From Asparagopsis taxiformis (Eukaryota; Rhodophyta; Florideophyceae; Bonnemaisoniales; Bonnemaisoniaceae), in NCBI GenBank assembly GCA_030407315.1, contig JALQPE010002041.1, positions 372,001 to 436,000 of the forward strand: a DNA stretch of 64,000 bases, in the 5' to 3' direction. A program made the translations under genes and the position numbers. Each line of letters opens with the position of its first letter. The first letter of the stretch is position 1. Positions 20,065 to 30,099 of the stretch are shown here, one piece after another. Under the pieces are notes generated by a model that searched no databases, was not told where the DNA came from, and was given only the letters and a program-made list of their open reading frames with translations.

Positions 20065-21968
20065 AATGGGCAAGAACGGTTGATAGAGATATTTTTTGTT
20101 TTCACATGCTTGTGCTGATGATGGTGAGCTGCTGTGTGCGGCGCGTGCGATTTGCTTTGGTTTGGCTTGTTGACCGTCGGGTCCTCGTGTATGCTTACGT
20201 ACAAGACACCGGCTACACGTGTACGGCAAGTGTGAGGAACTGACGGACTGACTTGACTGACTGACTTTACTGGGGCACAGTGCACACCGAGCGGATACAA
20301 TACAGTGGATCTATTCTACTGTACGCTTGCTTCCACGACCAGGGGCGCGCTGCGCAGCGGCGCTACGACGGACGGCAACGGTTCCACAAATAAATTGATA
20401 AACTAGTTTGCTTTGTTGGAAAGTGTTATTATTCATGCACATGTATTCCATTCCAATGGCATCGCTGCAGCACGCGGCGCGCCGCAGCAAAGCGCGCCAC
20501 CACACAATGTGCAGCAAGTGCGGCAAGCGCAGTACACCGTAAAGAGAGGATTTTGCGTACAAGTTGCGACACCATTGTGGTACTACAGTACGTACTTACT
20601 GCGGAAACCAAACTTGTTGACGCGTATGAAATGGGTTGCTAGTTCCGTCATCACAGACCACAACGTGGTGGCTATATAGACGCCGTTCGTGACTGCACCT
20701 CATTCATATAATTTGTTGCGCAACTTACACCACATACACTTTCCATTCGCCACTCAGCACGGCGTGACGCATGCTTGCTGATTTCGAAGCAAAGCAGAGA
20801 GTGCAGTCGCTCAACACCGGCCGCTCCGTCGCCTGCCCGCCCACCTATCTGCCCACCCGAATAAACTTTTTGAATGCTTGAATTGTAAACTGCACCTCGA
20901 CGAGTCGGTAATTATAGACCAGAGTTGGTCGCGAGACCTGTACCGGACCAAACAGTACCGAAAGAACAAAGCGATGACGCCTCAACGCTACTTTATTGCT
21001 ACTGCCCGTCCTTAAAACAGGGCGGTACAGCTTGTGTACAATGACAAGTTGCCCATTCGTTTGGTCTTCTAAACTGTCGCTTGGCGTCGCATCACGATTG
21101 CACACCTCCTCGATCCAAATTCAGAAACCCCACCCCACCATATATTCATATGACCCGCTGATACAACACGTGGCGCTACAATTGCCTCAACTGTCTGCAA
21201 ACATGTTGCCACAAAATGCCATGGCTATATCTCCGATACTTTGCTCGTGCCAACAGTCGCCTGCACTTTGCGCCGTCGAACCGACCCCTGCCGCTGCCGT
21301 ACTTATCGAGTGAAAACTATAGCCGCACTCGAGTGTGAGGTGTAGACAACATGTGCAGTCGGATCAGACAGCAGCATTGCAGATATTGTCCAATGGAAAC
21401 ACGCCATTCACTTGGCCGATGGTCGCCCGCAAGAAAATAGACCGCCCGTAAATGAACTGTACAGGCCCGCTAAATTGATCAAATTCTAAGTGCCAGCGTA
21501 TCGAACGACATGTCAACGGTATGATACGTTGCTCTCGTAGCCAATCACAGAGCTACAGGGCATAACTACCAATGAAAACGATGGAGATGTCTGCTTGGCA
21601 AATTGCTTGTTTATTTTCGCCCAAACCGCAGCAAAGTTGGTTGCAAGTTCACAACTTTGTTCATGAGATTTTTCATTTTTCCCGTTATTTTTCCGACCAC
21701 GAGTTGTTGTCAACCTCACCGCAATCACTGAACGAATTTAACACTTTACACGTCCTCGCTCCGACTCATGCTTCGTTCCCTACATTCAACGCTGCTGGAT
21801 CACACACCAATATATTAGCCATAATGGGACACGAGATGCACCCCTGCCAGCTCTACTCTCCCATGTTGCTTACTATTCGACCAAATAAGACCTTTTCTAC
21901 CCCGGTGACACACTTTCCCCCTTCCGTCATTCGCGCCAACCGCAACACCGTCTACCATCCACTGCACC
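20065..21968. other. 1.9-kb region with no recognised gene
   Basis: The longest gene-free stretch of the left half. It has a good TATA box (GGCTATATAGAC, ~20671-20682), after which the first ATG (20771) opens only a 36-codon ORF. Short ORFs elsewhere start at non-ATG codons and show no protein signature. A palindrome CGCTGCGCAGCG lies at 20348-20359. The right part must hold the 5' region of the ABCG gene. A non-coding RNA or short-protein gene is possible but not shown. Confidence 0.4.
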
Positions 21969-24169
21969 ATGGCGATGCAGATGGAACCGACCAAGACGGT
22001 TCGTTTCATCATCTTTTCATTGCTTCCACTTCACAATTCACGACTATTAACTGTTTTCAACTTTTCCCAATTCTAGGTCATCTTCAACGATGTGGACATC
22101 ACTTACGACCCCAACCAAACCGCAAGAACCCTCCTTGAAGAATCAGAGACTTCCACCCGACGCCCGACCCCAGTCGACCTCGCATGGAAAGATCTCCATT
22201 TCACCGTCCCTCTCTCCGTGAAGAAATCCCGCAAAGGAGATGCCTCTCCACCCACCGAAAAGGTCATTCTCAAGGGAATGAGTGGCATGGTTCGCTCCGG
22301 TCAAATGCTCGCCGTCATGGGTAGTTCCGGCGCCGGGAAGACTTCCTTGCTCAATTTGCTCGCCGGTCGTGTCACAACCAGTAAAGGTGCCAAGGCAACT
22401 GGTGAGGTCCGCGTCAACGGTCGTCCCCGCGATTACAATACCTTCAAGAAGCTCGCTGCCTATGTGTTGCAAGACGATGATATGTTCGGTGAACTTACTG
22501 TCGAGGAGCAGCTTTCGTACGCCGCTCTTTTGCGTCTTCCAGCCAACATGCCCAAAGAGAAAAAATTGCTACGTGTACAGAAGATTATCCAGGAGCTCGG
22601 TTTGGCCAAAGTCAGGGATACTCAAATTGGCAATCCCATCGTACGCGGAATTAGTGGTGGTGAACGCAAACGTGTTAACATTGGAACAGAGCTTGTCACT
22701 GATCCTGCATTAATTTTCCTGGACGAACCTACGACCGGGCTGGACAGTTTCAATGCACTCAATGTTATGACGACTCTGCGCCAACTTGCAAGCAATGGCC
22801 GCACCGTCGTGTCTACTATTCATCAACCGCGTTCCAGCATCTTTGCCCTCTTCGATCAGCTTTGTTTGCTTTCAGAGGGCAGAGTCATGTACTTTGGCCC
22901 TGCTCAGGATGCTGTGCCATACTTTGCGAGCCTCAACTTCAAGTCACCAGCGCAATTTAATCCCGCCGATTTCTTCTTGGATCTTCTCAGTGTGGATCCT
23001 AGGTCTCCCGAGAAGGAGGCTAACACGAAGGCTCGCGTGGAATATCTTGGTGATAAGCATGCAGCTCAAGTGGCACCTTTAGCGATCGAAGGTGCGCATG
23101 GAAAGGATGCAGAAGCGGAAGAGGACGAACAAGAACATATTAATCTACAAGGTGAAGTCGCATTGAAAGATAATGACTACCAAACGAGTTGGATCAATGA
23201 ATTACTGGTGCTGTCGAGCCGTAACATTAAACTGGCTTTCAGAGAACGGGCGGCTAATGTTGCACGTCTTATTCAAGTCATCTTCTTCAGTACCCTTGTG
23301 GGATTGATTTGGCTTTCGAATGGACGCAGTGATGAATTTAATGAGCGAGCTTCTCTTCAGGGTGTTATGTTTTTCGTGCTAATCAATCAATGTTCGTTGT
23401 GATTGTTTTACTCTGTTTTAGCAGATCAAGAGTGGACTGACTGACTTTATTGTTATTGTTTGTATAGCTTTCGGTGGTGTGTTTTCTGTTATCTTTAATT
23501 TCCCTCTCGAACGCAGCATTGTGACACGTGAACGAGGAGCTAGTACATATCGAACTAGCGCCTACTATTTGAGCAAGACATTCACCGATGCCCCGAAGAC
23601 TGTTCTGTACAATATTGTATTCTCCACAATTGTGTATTGGACGGTGGGTTTCCGAGAAAATGTGGGCGGATATTTGCTGTTCATCATGCTCATTTTCTTG
23701 ACATCGTTCCTCGCTGAGTCGTTGGCAATCAGTGTTTCTGTACTTGCAGGTGATGCACAGACGGCTGCTGGAATTATTCCAGTGGTGATTATTATTTCAG
23801 TGTAAGTCGGGGGTTTGATAGTCGCGCGTAATATGACATGCGCATGGAATAGTGAATGCGTCTAACTCAAGAATTTTTCTATTGTTGTTGTGTTTAATCA
23901 GATTGTTCGGAGGCTTCTTTATTGGGACCGATGAATTGCCGGATTGGCTAGAATGGATGAAGTATTCATCGTATATCTTCTTTGCGTTCAACGCAATGGC
24001 CAAAAATGAGTTCAATAATACTGAATTTGGAGACCAGATTCTAGAATCGTTCAACGAACTATCGATGTGGGAGAACATTGCAGTATTGGCTGGAATGCTT
24101 TTCATGTTCAGGTTATCTGGTTACTTATTCCTCCATTATCTACGAGGTCCGAAATTCTTGAAGTTCTAA
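21969..24169 (+). CDS. ABCG (WBC) half-transporter, four exons
   Basis: Exons 21969-21998, 22077-23391, 23468-23801 and 23902-24169 join in frame to 648 aa. Introns are 78, 76 and 100 bp. The layout is the reverse one of the ABCG family: nucleotide-binding domain first, then membrane domain. Walker A is GSSGAGKTS (92-100), the ABC signature ISGGERKR (~202-209), Walker B LIFLDE with PTTGLDSF (~222 onward), and the H-loop lies in STIHQPRSS. The membrane domain starts after residue ~380 and includes GGVFSVIFNFPLERSIVTRE and an RTSAYYLSK segment typical of ABCG. Such half-transporters dimerise and export lipids, sterols or small hydrophobic compounds. Exon 1 encodes only ten residues and its assignment is less certain than the rest. 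The first two introns have an unusual GTTCGT donor. Confidence 0.9.
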
Positions 24170-24716
24170 TATGTATGCTATGCGCGTTGAATATCCGTGA
24201 GTGTAATGGTGCTTTGTTTTCGGGGTACTTGAAAGACCAAGCGAATGGAGTGGTATGGCAGTTTGTCGAGACAATGATTGCGTATATTTTGAATGATGAA
24301 TACATTGTGTTACGTAATGTTCTGGGGTAGACAACCAGGAGAATGAATGAGTAGCTTTACGTGAAAGTAAAACAGGGACAATGCGTCCACACGCTCGGGT
24401 TGTACACAGAAAAAGTTGCGCTCATGAGAGGCGAGTTTGGTGGTATTGAAATATGGGACAAAATTCAATTACGCTCATTTGAATTGATTGTACGGTCTGT
24501 ACAGGGGGCGTGGCGATCTCTCAAACGAGGCCGCTTTCCGCTCGCATGTGCTGCACTTCAACTAGTCGTTTCTTGTGCCTCACGAGTTGATTATATTACA
24601 GCTGTACTTCCATGTCATACGCTACGCATTCGAATTGCTTCCCTCCACCCGACACAAATTCCCACACAAACCCATAACAACCGGAGATCGTAAACCCTCG
24701 CACATAACCCTCGACC
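24170..24716. other. intergenic region between ABCG and SDR genes
   Basis: 547 bp with the ABCG 3' end and the promoter of the SDR gene. No other feature seen. Confidence 0.4.
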
Positions 24717-26033
24717 ATGACCGTCTCGCGCAAAAGCTTCGACCAGCCGCGCCCAAGCTCAGAACGCATTCGTCAAAGTTTCGAACGCCTTCGGCATAGT
24801 TTTGACCTCTCCCAACACAATCTAGCCGCTGTCAGCGAGCACTCTCAACGCATCTCGTCCGCTTCGCCGCAGTCCACTGTGCCTGCCTCCCATGTCAATG
24901 GCGCAACCAGCACACGCTTCATGCAGGATGCCATCGCCGCCAATGCGCCGTTGGTCGCTGTGACCGGCGGACTCGGCTACGTCGGAAGTCACGTCGTGGC
25001 GCGCATGTTAGCAAAGGGTTACTTTGTGCGCACGCTGGTACCGCAGGGCGCCAACGTGGACTTTTTGCTCCAACTGGAGGGTGCTGATAAACGCTTGCAG
25101 ATAGTTCCCGTCCGTGATCTTGCCGCAGAGGATGCACGCTCCGCTTTGCTCATTGCCTTTCGTGGCGTGTCAACCGTGGTACATGCCGCCTCTTTCTCTG
25201 CGCATACCGGAAAGTTGACCAAGAGTACGGCTTCGAAACGTATAGTAGACGCACTGAAGATTTCGTTGGACACTGCGTCCGCAGCTGGAAATGTTGTCAC
25301 CAATTTTATTTATCTTTCCTCCGAGATGGCAGTGTTCGATCCAGCCAAGCATCCGCGTCGCAAGGTGGTGGAATTGACCGAGAACGACTGGTACGATTGT
25401 TCTCGGTCGAGTCGAGAAACGAGCGACGCGTTTGCGTACGCACATACAGTGGCCGAAATGCGTCTTTGGGCGCGCGTAGGCCATGGCGGACTGCCGTTTA
25501 ATGTTTGTACTGTTGTGCCTTCATTTGTTATGGGGCCCGTTTTGTCTGCTCGCCATATATCGTCCACGCCGTCACTATCATTCACTCATTCTGTCGCAAG
25601 TGGGAATCTTTTGCAACTGCCGGATGTGCCAATGTCCCCCGTTGATGTTCGCGACGTCGCACGTGCAATCACTGGACTCGTCGAGCGTCCAGAGATTAGC
25701 GGGCGCATGTTACTTTGCGCAGAATCACTGACTTCGGTTGAGCTAGTTTCAAAGGCAGCGTTAATATGTCCTCAGTTCAAGTGGCCGGCGCTCAATCAGC
25801 GTCGCTTATTTAATGGTGCACATCGCAGGAGTAACCCAGACGCTCTAAAGGCTGTGAAAGAGGCAGACTACGCTGCTCGGGAGCGGCGCGGGCGGCGCTA
25901 TAGCTTTTCACAAAATCGCGCTAGTAACGAGTTGGGCCTCACATTTCGTCCTGTCGATTCGACCATAAAGGACACGCTAACTAGTTTTGTACGATTCAGC
26001 GCACTGTCCGAGGCACCAAAATCGGCATCATAG
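24717..26033 (+). CDS. extended SDR / NAD-dependent epimerase-like protein, atypical active site
   Basis: 438 aa, single exon. A Ser/Arg-rich N-terminal extension (1-75) precedes a Rossmann fold with TGGLGYVGSHV (83-93), the NAD(P)-binding glycine motif of extended SDRs (3-beta-HSD, dihydroflavonol reductase and epimerase group). The region STVVHAASFS fits the family's 'VVHvAa' strand, and FNVCTVVPSFVMGPV its 'R...vyGP' segment. The expected YxxxK catalytic pair is not seen. By position before the conserved AE, Tyr is replaced by Phe239 and Lys by His243 (FAYAH); Tyr241 is close but has no Lys four residues on. It may be a non-catalytic binder or use a different mechanism. Substrate unknown. 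Confidence 0.75.
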   Translation: MTVSRKSFDQPRPSSERIRQSFERLRHSFDLSQHNLAAVSEHSQRISSASPQSTVPASHVNGATSTRFMQDAIAANAPLVAVTGGLGYVGSHVVARMLAKGYFVRTLVPQGANVDFLLQLEGADKRLQIVPVRDLAAEDARSALLIAFRGVSTVVHAASFSAHTGKLTKSTASKRIVDALKISLDTASAAGNVVTNFIYLSSEMAVFDPAKHPRRKVVELTENDWYDCSRSSRETSDAFAYAHTVAEMRLWARVGHGGLPFNVCTVVPSFVMGPVLSARHISSTPSLSFTHSVASGNLLQLPDVPMSPVDVRDVARAITGLVERPEISGRMLLCAESLTSVELVSKAALICPQFKWPALNQRRLFNGAHRRSNPDALKAVKEADYAARERRGRRYSFSQNRASNELGLTFRPVDSTIKDTLTSFVRFSALSEAPKSAS

Positions 26034-26156
26034 GTAACGCAACTTGTATAACTCGGAATCAATGCGCGATGTATACATTTTCCACTGAGCACACGAGTCA
26101 CTGTAACGAAGGAGCTGTATTTGTATTCCACACCATTAGATTACCTTTTGTCTGCG

Positions 26157-26885
26157 TCATGAAAAGAAAGATGATAGAGATGTAAAATGCATGACATTGC
26201 TCGCAGAAGGAGCAGCAATTGACTTTGCATTGGGCGAGAGTAGGGCGACTGAGCTTATGAAGCGCTGCAAGCCAGACACAACTTGCAAACTTTCATCCAC
26301 GTGCAGCTGCGGCTCCAACTGGCGTGCAACTGATACTCGTCCAATTGCTGTTTGACAGAAAATGACCTTGCGCTCATCCAAAAGTCCGGGCTCAAACAAT
26401 CCCGCTGATTTGAGCGCAGCCTTGACATCCAGCTCTGCCTCATCGGTGTCGACCCTGGTAATGAAGTAGAGATCGAAGGACTTTGCAAACTGTTTGAGAG
26501 GCTGCACGGTATCCGGGCGCACAATTAATTTATGAGACGCAACAGGATCGACATCAGTCGATGGGCGATCTAGAGAAGTAGAGGGCTGATCGACAATTTG
26601 AAAGATTGCGCTCTCGGTGTTGGGAGCGAGCTCGGTGCCGATCGTGACTCTTCGCACGGAGGAGAATGCGGGAGAGGATGAGCTACGAGCCGGGGCTGCG
26701 GGACGTGTTCGCGGACGTTGTCTAGCGGTAGTGTGAGGGTTGGCTCGCGTTCGCCATGAGTAGAGGAGGGCGGCAGCGGCTGTCGCCGCTATGACTAGTG
26801 GCCCCAGACCGAAGCGTTGCAGAGCGACGCGAATGAAGTAAGAAGCGGTTGTGGCGAAGCGTGCGGTTATTGCTGCAGCTGACAT
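26157..26885 (-). CDS. PEX22: PEX22-like peroxisomal membrane protein
   Basis: 242 aa from the ATG at 26885 (the longer frame starts at GTG). A short basic N-terminus is followed by one hydrophobic segment (~25-43, GLGPLVIAATAAAALLYSW), a basic, disordered linker and a C-terminal domain of ~120 residues. The stretch RKVIFCQTAIGRVSVARQLE followed by PQLHVDESLQVV resembles plant PEX22 ('VLFC.TE.GR.SFVRQLEPDWHID'), the peroxisomal anchor that recruits and activates the E2 enzyme PEX4 for PEX5 recycling. PEX22 is poorly conserved, so the call rests on this block plus the single N-terminal membrane anchor. The gene is convergent with the SDR gene, ~120 bp apart. Confidence 0.65.
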   Translation of the reverse strand: MSAAAITARFATTASYFIRVALQRFGLGPLVIAATAAAALLYSWRTRANPHTTARQRPRTRPAAPARSSSSPAFSSVRRVTIGTELAPNTESAIFQIVDQPSTSLDRPSTDVDPVASHKLIVRPDTVQPLKQFAKSFDLYFITRVDTDEAELDVKAALKSAGLFEPGLLDERKVIFCQTAIGRVSVARQLEPQLHVDESLQVVSGLQRFISSVALLSPNAKSIAAPSASNVMHFTSLSSFFS

Positions 26886-28054
26886 GCGTGACAGCGGTTC
26901 GGAACGGATCGGGCGCGAGTTGCGAATCGACGGTGCGCGGAGAGGTGCGAGCGTCGAGCAAGGGACGGATTGCAGAGAAAGCGTGGCACAGCACAGCACA
27001 GCACAGCATGGCGTGGCGTGGCGTTGGGAGAGATGGGCGATGGCATGGTTGGAGACACCTGGCGGTTTTTGGTTGGAGATAGCATCGAGGTTTCCTAGTG
27101 GAAGCTGTCGGAGAGAAGCATCGGCGGCAGCGAATACGCTCGAGAGTAGCAGATACTGTAAATGTTTATGGTTTTTAAATTTACAGGGCCAGCCCTTGAT
27201 GGATGAGATATAACGAATCGCTGCGCGAGTAGCCGCAGCGCTGAATAGGCGCTAAATTTTAGTTATGCACGTATTAGGGCATATTTATGCTGTGATACCG
27301 TACTGGAACCAGTCACACGTGTCGATAGACGGAGCAGTGCGTTGCGTCGCGTCGCGTCGCGCCGCCGTTGGTGCGTTGTATTCCACTTGCATTTCACAGC
27401 GTGCAGGCAGTTTGAAATTATCTAGTCGCATTGGGAATTGTGTGAATCGACACGACAGTAAAAGTAATTTTGCTCTAACAAGTGGAACGCACGCAGGGTA
27501 GGAGCCTTTGCCTTGCACTTTTCTTGCGTCGTGTCTAGCCAATGACAAGCGAGCGCACTACAGATGGGCGATCCAGCAGATGCAAGTGCGAGGCACAACC
27601 ATGAAAATGTTGCGTACACTGTGTAGATGACGATTGTACGGTAAAATTGGAAGCACCAATCAAATTTGAGAAAAGCAGTACAAGTATGAGGTACAGCTGG
27701 GAATCGTCGCTCGACCCCGGTCCGTCGACGGAATTGAAATCGGCTGCGCTGCGCTGCCCTGCAAGCGAGCTCCACGCTGTTGAAAAATTACGTTAAAGTT
27801 TAAAAACATTCCATTTGAATCGGCCGTTTCGGGACAGCCGCTTCATCAAGGAACGTATGAGGCAATGAAATCACTCCACTTGATTGGCCGATGCTCCCGC
27901 CCCTATCATAACACAACGACAAGTCCACCTTTCATCTCATACACGTGTGCTTTTCGCATGCTCATTGCACATTTCTGAACAGTGTGAACCATATCGCCCC
28001 CTCTGCAAATACTGTGTGTACGCGACTGCTCGCCGCCTTCCAAGCACCGCTTCA
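26886..28054. other. intergenic region between PEX22-like and coiled-coil genes
   Basis: Contains short simple repeats just upstream of the PEX22-like ATG: CACAG-type and GGCGT-type runs at about 26988-27025, and a GTCGC run at about 27340-27362. The promoter of the coiled-coil gene lies at the right end. No gene is supported. Confidence 0.35.
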
Positions 28055-29749
28055 ATGCTCGCACGTTCACTCGCGCCTACTTTTCCACAGCAACCAGTCA
28101 GTCGCCGACTCGATACATCTACCATCCCTTCCTCCCGTGCCGTGCCCTGCCGCTCCGCATCCCGTCCCATGAAGAGTGCCACGACGCACAACACCGGCGT
28201 CGCACCAACCGTTCACGACTCCGTTCGCCCGCCAGCCACTTACCCCACCCGAATCCGAAAGACCAAACGCAGAGCAATGCCTACTCCCGGTGCTCCTCTT
28301 CGCGGTCGAACACGCTCCTCCGAGCAGCGCGACCGCTCCGCACGCCCCACTCTCCCCAATCCATCAGACCAAACTTCCCAGCACAACAGGTCCGACCCCT
28401 CCACCATTTCTCCACCTAACTCTTCCGCACCCCCATCCGCAAACACCGACCCTCACCCTGCCAAGCCGACCCCCGATGCTCAACCCCCACATCCCCATCC
28501 CGCCAAACGTCGTAAACAATCCCATTCCCCACCGCTACCCAATCCGCCCACATCTAAAACCGATGCGTGGACCTACGAAGAGCTCCATGCAGTTGCCCAG
28601 GAGGTCATGTCCCGTAAGACTGTGGACGTGACCAAACTTTTTGGTGGATCTGATGCCACGCTCCCACAACCTTTGATCAGGAAAACCCATGCACACATCA
28701 AGTCCGTAATTGACTCCATCAAAGGTGCCTTTGACAATTCCCTCGTCCCATTCGCTCCTAAATTCGGCATCAATGAATTGCTCGCTGCGCTCTCCTCTGA
28801 ACTCTACTTTCTCAAGGAACACAAGAAGGAGCGCGACCAGGCACTAGCGCTGCTTGCCAAAAACAGGGCTGAAAGAGTTAAAATGGAGAAGACTCGAGAC
28901 AAACTTCTCTCAGACATCAAGGCCATCTCCGATCAAATCTCTGTCGAGCGCACACGCCGCAACCTGGTCATTCAAACTAAAGCGGACAAAGAGCAAGAAC
29001 TGGAGGCAGCAAAACGCAAAGTGGAGGAGGAACGCAATATGCACGGTTCCAAGCAGGACAAGCTTGAGAAAGCTAAGCTTGATGAGTTGGACATGAGAAG
29101 ACGTCTCAACAGAATGAGATTGAAGGTAGCAGCTCTTCGCGGAGAAATGGTTACTGCTACTGTTGATGAATTGTCCCGCCCTCCGCCGAAATGGTTGGCG
29201 GAGGTTGATGAAAGTGTCACTTCGGCTGAGAGCGATCCAAACAATGCCGTAAAGAAGGAAGATTCTGCAGACGGCAAGAAACAATCTATGAAAAATGAAT
29301 TGGACGGCGACGGCGACATTGTTCCGGCAGAAAATGTAGAGGCAGGTAATGCTGCAGTCGGGAAGGGGGACGACCTCGAGCTTAATGAAGATGCCGAAGA
29401 CATGGAACTTCGCTTGTTGAAGAATCGATTGGCCATGTGTGAAACGGAAGCACAGGAATGGAGAGACTGTGTAGAATCGGAACGAGCAGCAGTGCAATTG
29501 CTGAAGAAGGCGAGAAGCCGTTTGGATGAAGAATTAATGCGCCACAAGCATCCAGGCAGCGGTAAATCTGGGGGCGTGAGCGGTCGAGGCATTGGAAAGA
29601 GTGTTGCAAATGTTGGACGAAATGCAAATAGATTACGGCCAACAGGGCGAGCATCGGCAGCAGGTGTTGGTGACCAATCGGGGCGAAAGGTGAACAAAAG
29701 AGGTCGAAAGGGGAAAGCGTACAGAGGACTGATTGTAGCGGCAAAATAG
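28055..29749 (+). CDS. nuclear-type coiled-coil protein, unknown function
   Basis: 564 aa if translation starts at the ATG at 28055; ATGs at 28169 and 28277 are alternatives. The N-terminal ~170 residues are Pro/Ser/Arg-rich and disordered with a basic KRRKQ patch. A short globular segment follows (WTYEELHAVAQEVMSR ... KFGINELLAALSSEL). Then comes a long charged heptad-like coiled coil (about nt 28800-29130), an acidic linker and a second coiled coil (about 29395-29535). The C-terminus is Gly/Arg/Lys-rich (SGRKVNKRGRKGKAYRG). The layout is typical of chromatin, kinetochore or spindle proteins, but I recognise no family. Confidence 0.7.
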   Translation: MLARSLAPTFPQQPVSRRLDTSTIPSSRAVPCRSASRPMKSATTHNTGVAPTVHDSVRPPATYPTRIRKTKRRAMPTPGAPLRGRTRSSEQRDRSARPTLPNPSDQTSQHNRSDPSTISPPNSSAPPSANTDPHPAKPTPDAQPPHPHPAKRRKQSHSPPLPNPPTSKTDAWTYEELHAVAQEVMSRKTVDVTKLFGGSDATLPQPLIRKTHAHIKSVIDSIKGAFDNSLVPFAPKFGINELLAALSSELYFLKEHKKERDQALALLAKNRAERVKMEKTRDKLLSDIKAISDQISVERTRRNLVIQTKADKEQELEAAKRKVEEERNMHGSKQDKLEKAKLDELDMRRRLNRMRLKVAALRGEMVTATVDELSRPPPKWLAEVDESVTSAESDPNNAVKKEDSADGKKQSMKNELDGDGDIVPAENVEAGNAAVGKGDDLELNEDAEDMELRLLKNRLAMCETEAQEWRDCVESERAAVQLLKKARSRLDEELMRHKHPGSGKSGGVSGRGIGKSVANVGRNANRLRPTGRASAAGVGDQSGRKVNKRGRKGKAYRGLIVAAK

Positions 29750-29901
29750 CATCACTAAAGGCTGAACTCCAAGAAACACAAGGCTGTCTAAACTGTCTAC
29801 AGTTGCAGAAAGAAACGATTAAGGTTTACCACTTGTCGCTAGTCTTCTACCGTGAGGACGTATGTGCAAGTACATTGTGCAAAGTGGACGAAATAAGTGC
29901 T

Positions 29902-30099
29902 CTATGCGTTAGGACGGAACATTTCCAAGAGGCTGGAACCGATGACAACGAATGCGAAGAAAGCAATCAAGATGGGTCCAACTCCATAACCTTCTTCGTC
30001 CTTCTTGCGAGATAATGAATTGGTCGGCACCTTTCTGGTGACGTTCTTGTCGAATCGCGACGTAGCCTTTCGAAGTCTTGCCGAGTTATTTCCGCTCAT
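29902..30099 (-). CDS. SERP1: RAMP4/SERP1-type ER membrane protein
   Basis: 65 aa from the ATG at 30099. It begins SGNNSARLRKATSRFDKNV, the basic cytosolic part, and ends in a single tail-anchor helix (about 43-61, GPILIAFFAFVVIGSSLLEM). Sequence, length and topology match RAMP4/SERP1, a tail-anchored protein that associates with the Sec61 translocon and helps during ER stress. The gene is convergent with the coiled-coil gene, ~150 bp apart. Confidence 0.92.
   Translation of the reverse strand: MSGNNSARLRKATSRFDKNVTRKVPTNSLSRKKDEEGYGVGPILIAFFAFVVIGSSLLEMFRPNA

Noticed and set aside
20845..21105. 86-codon minus-strand ORF
   Set aside because: Starts with GTG, has no recognisable motif and no neighbouring exon that would extend it.
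21572..21968. ORF upstream of and overlapping the ABCG first exon
   Set aside because: No protein-like features; it runs into the ABCG exon 1 region in another frame and is best seen as promoter or 5' UTR.
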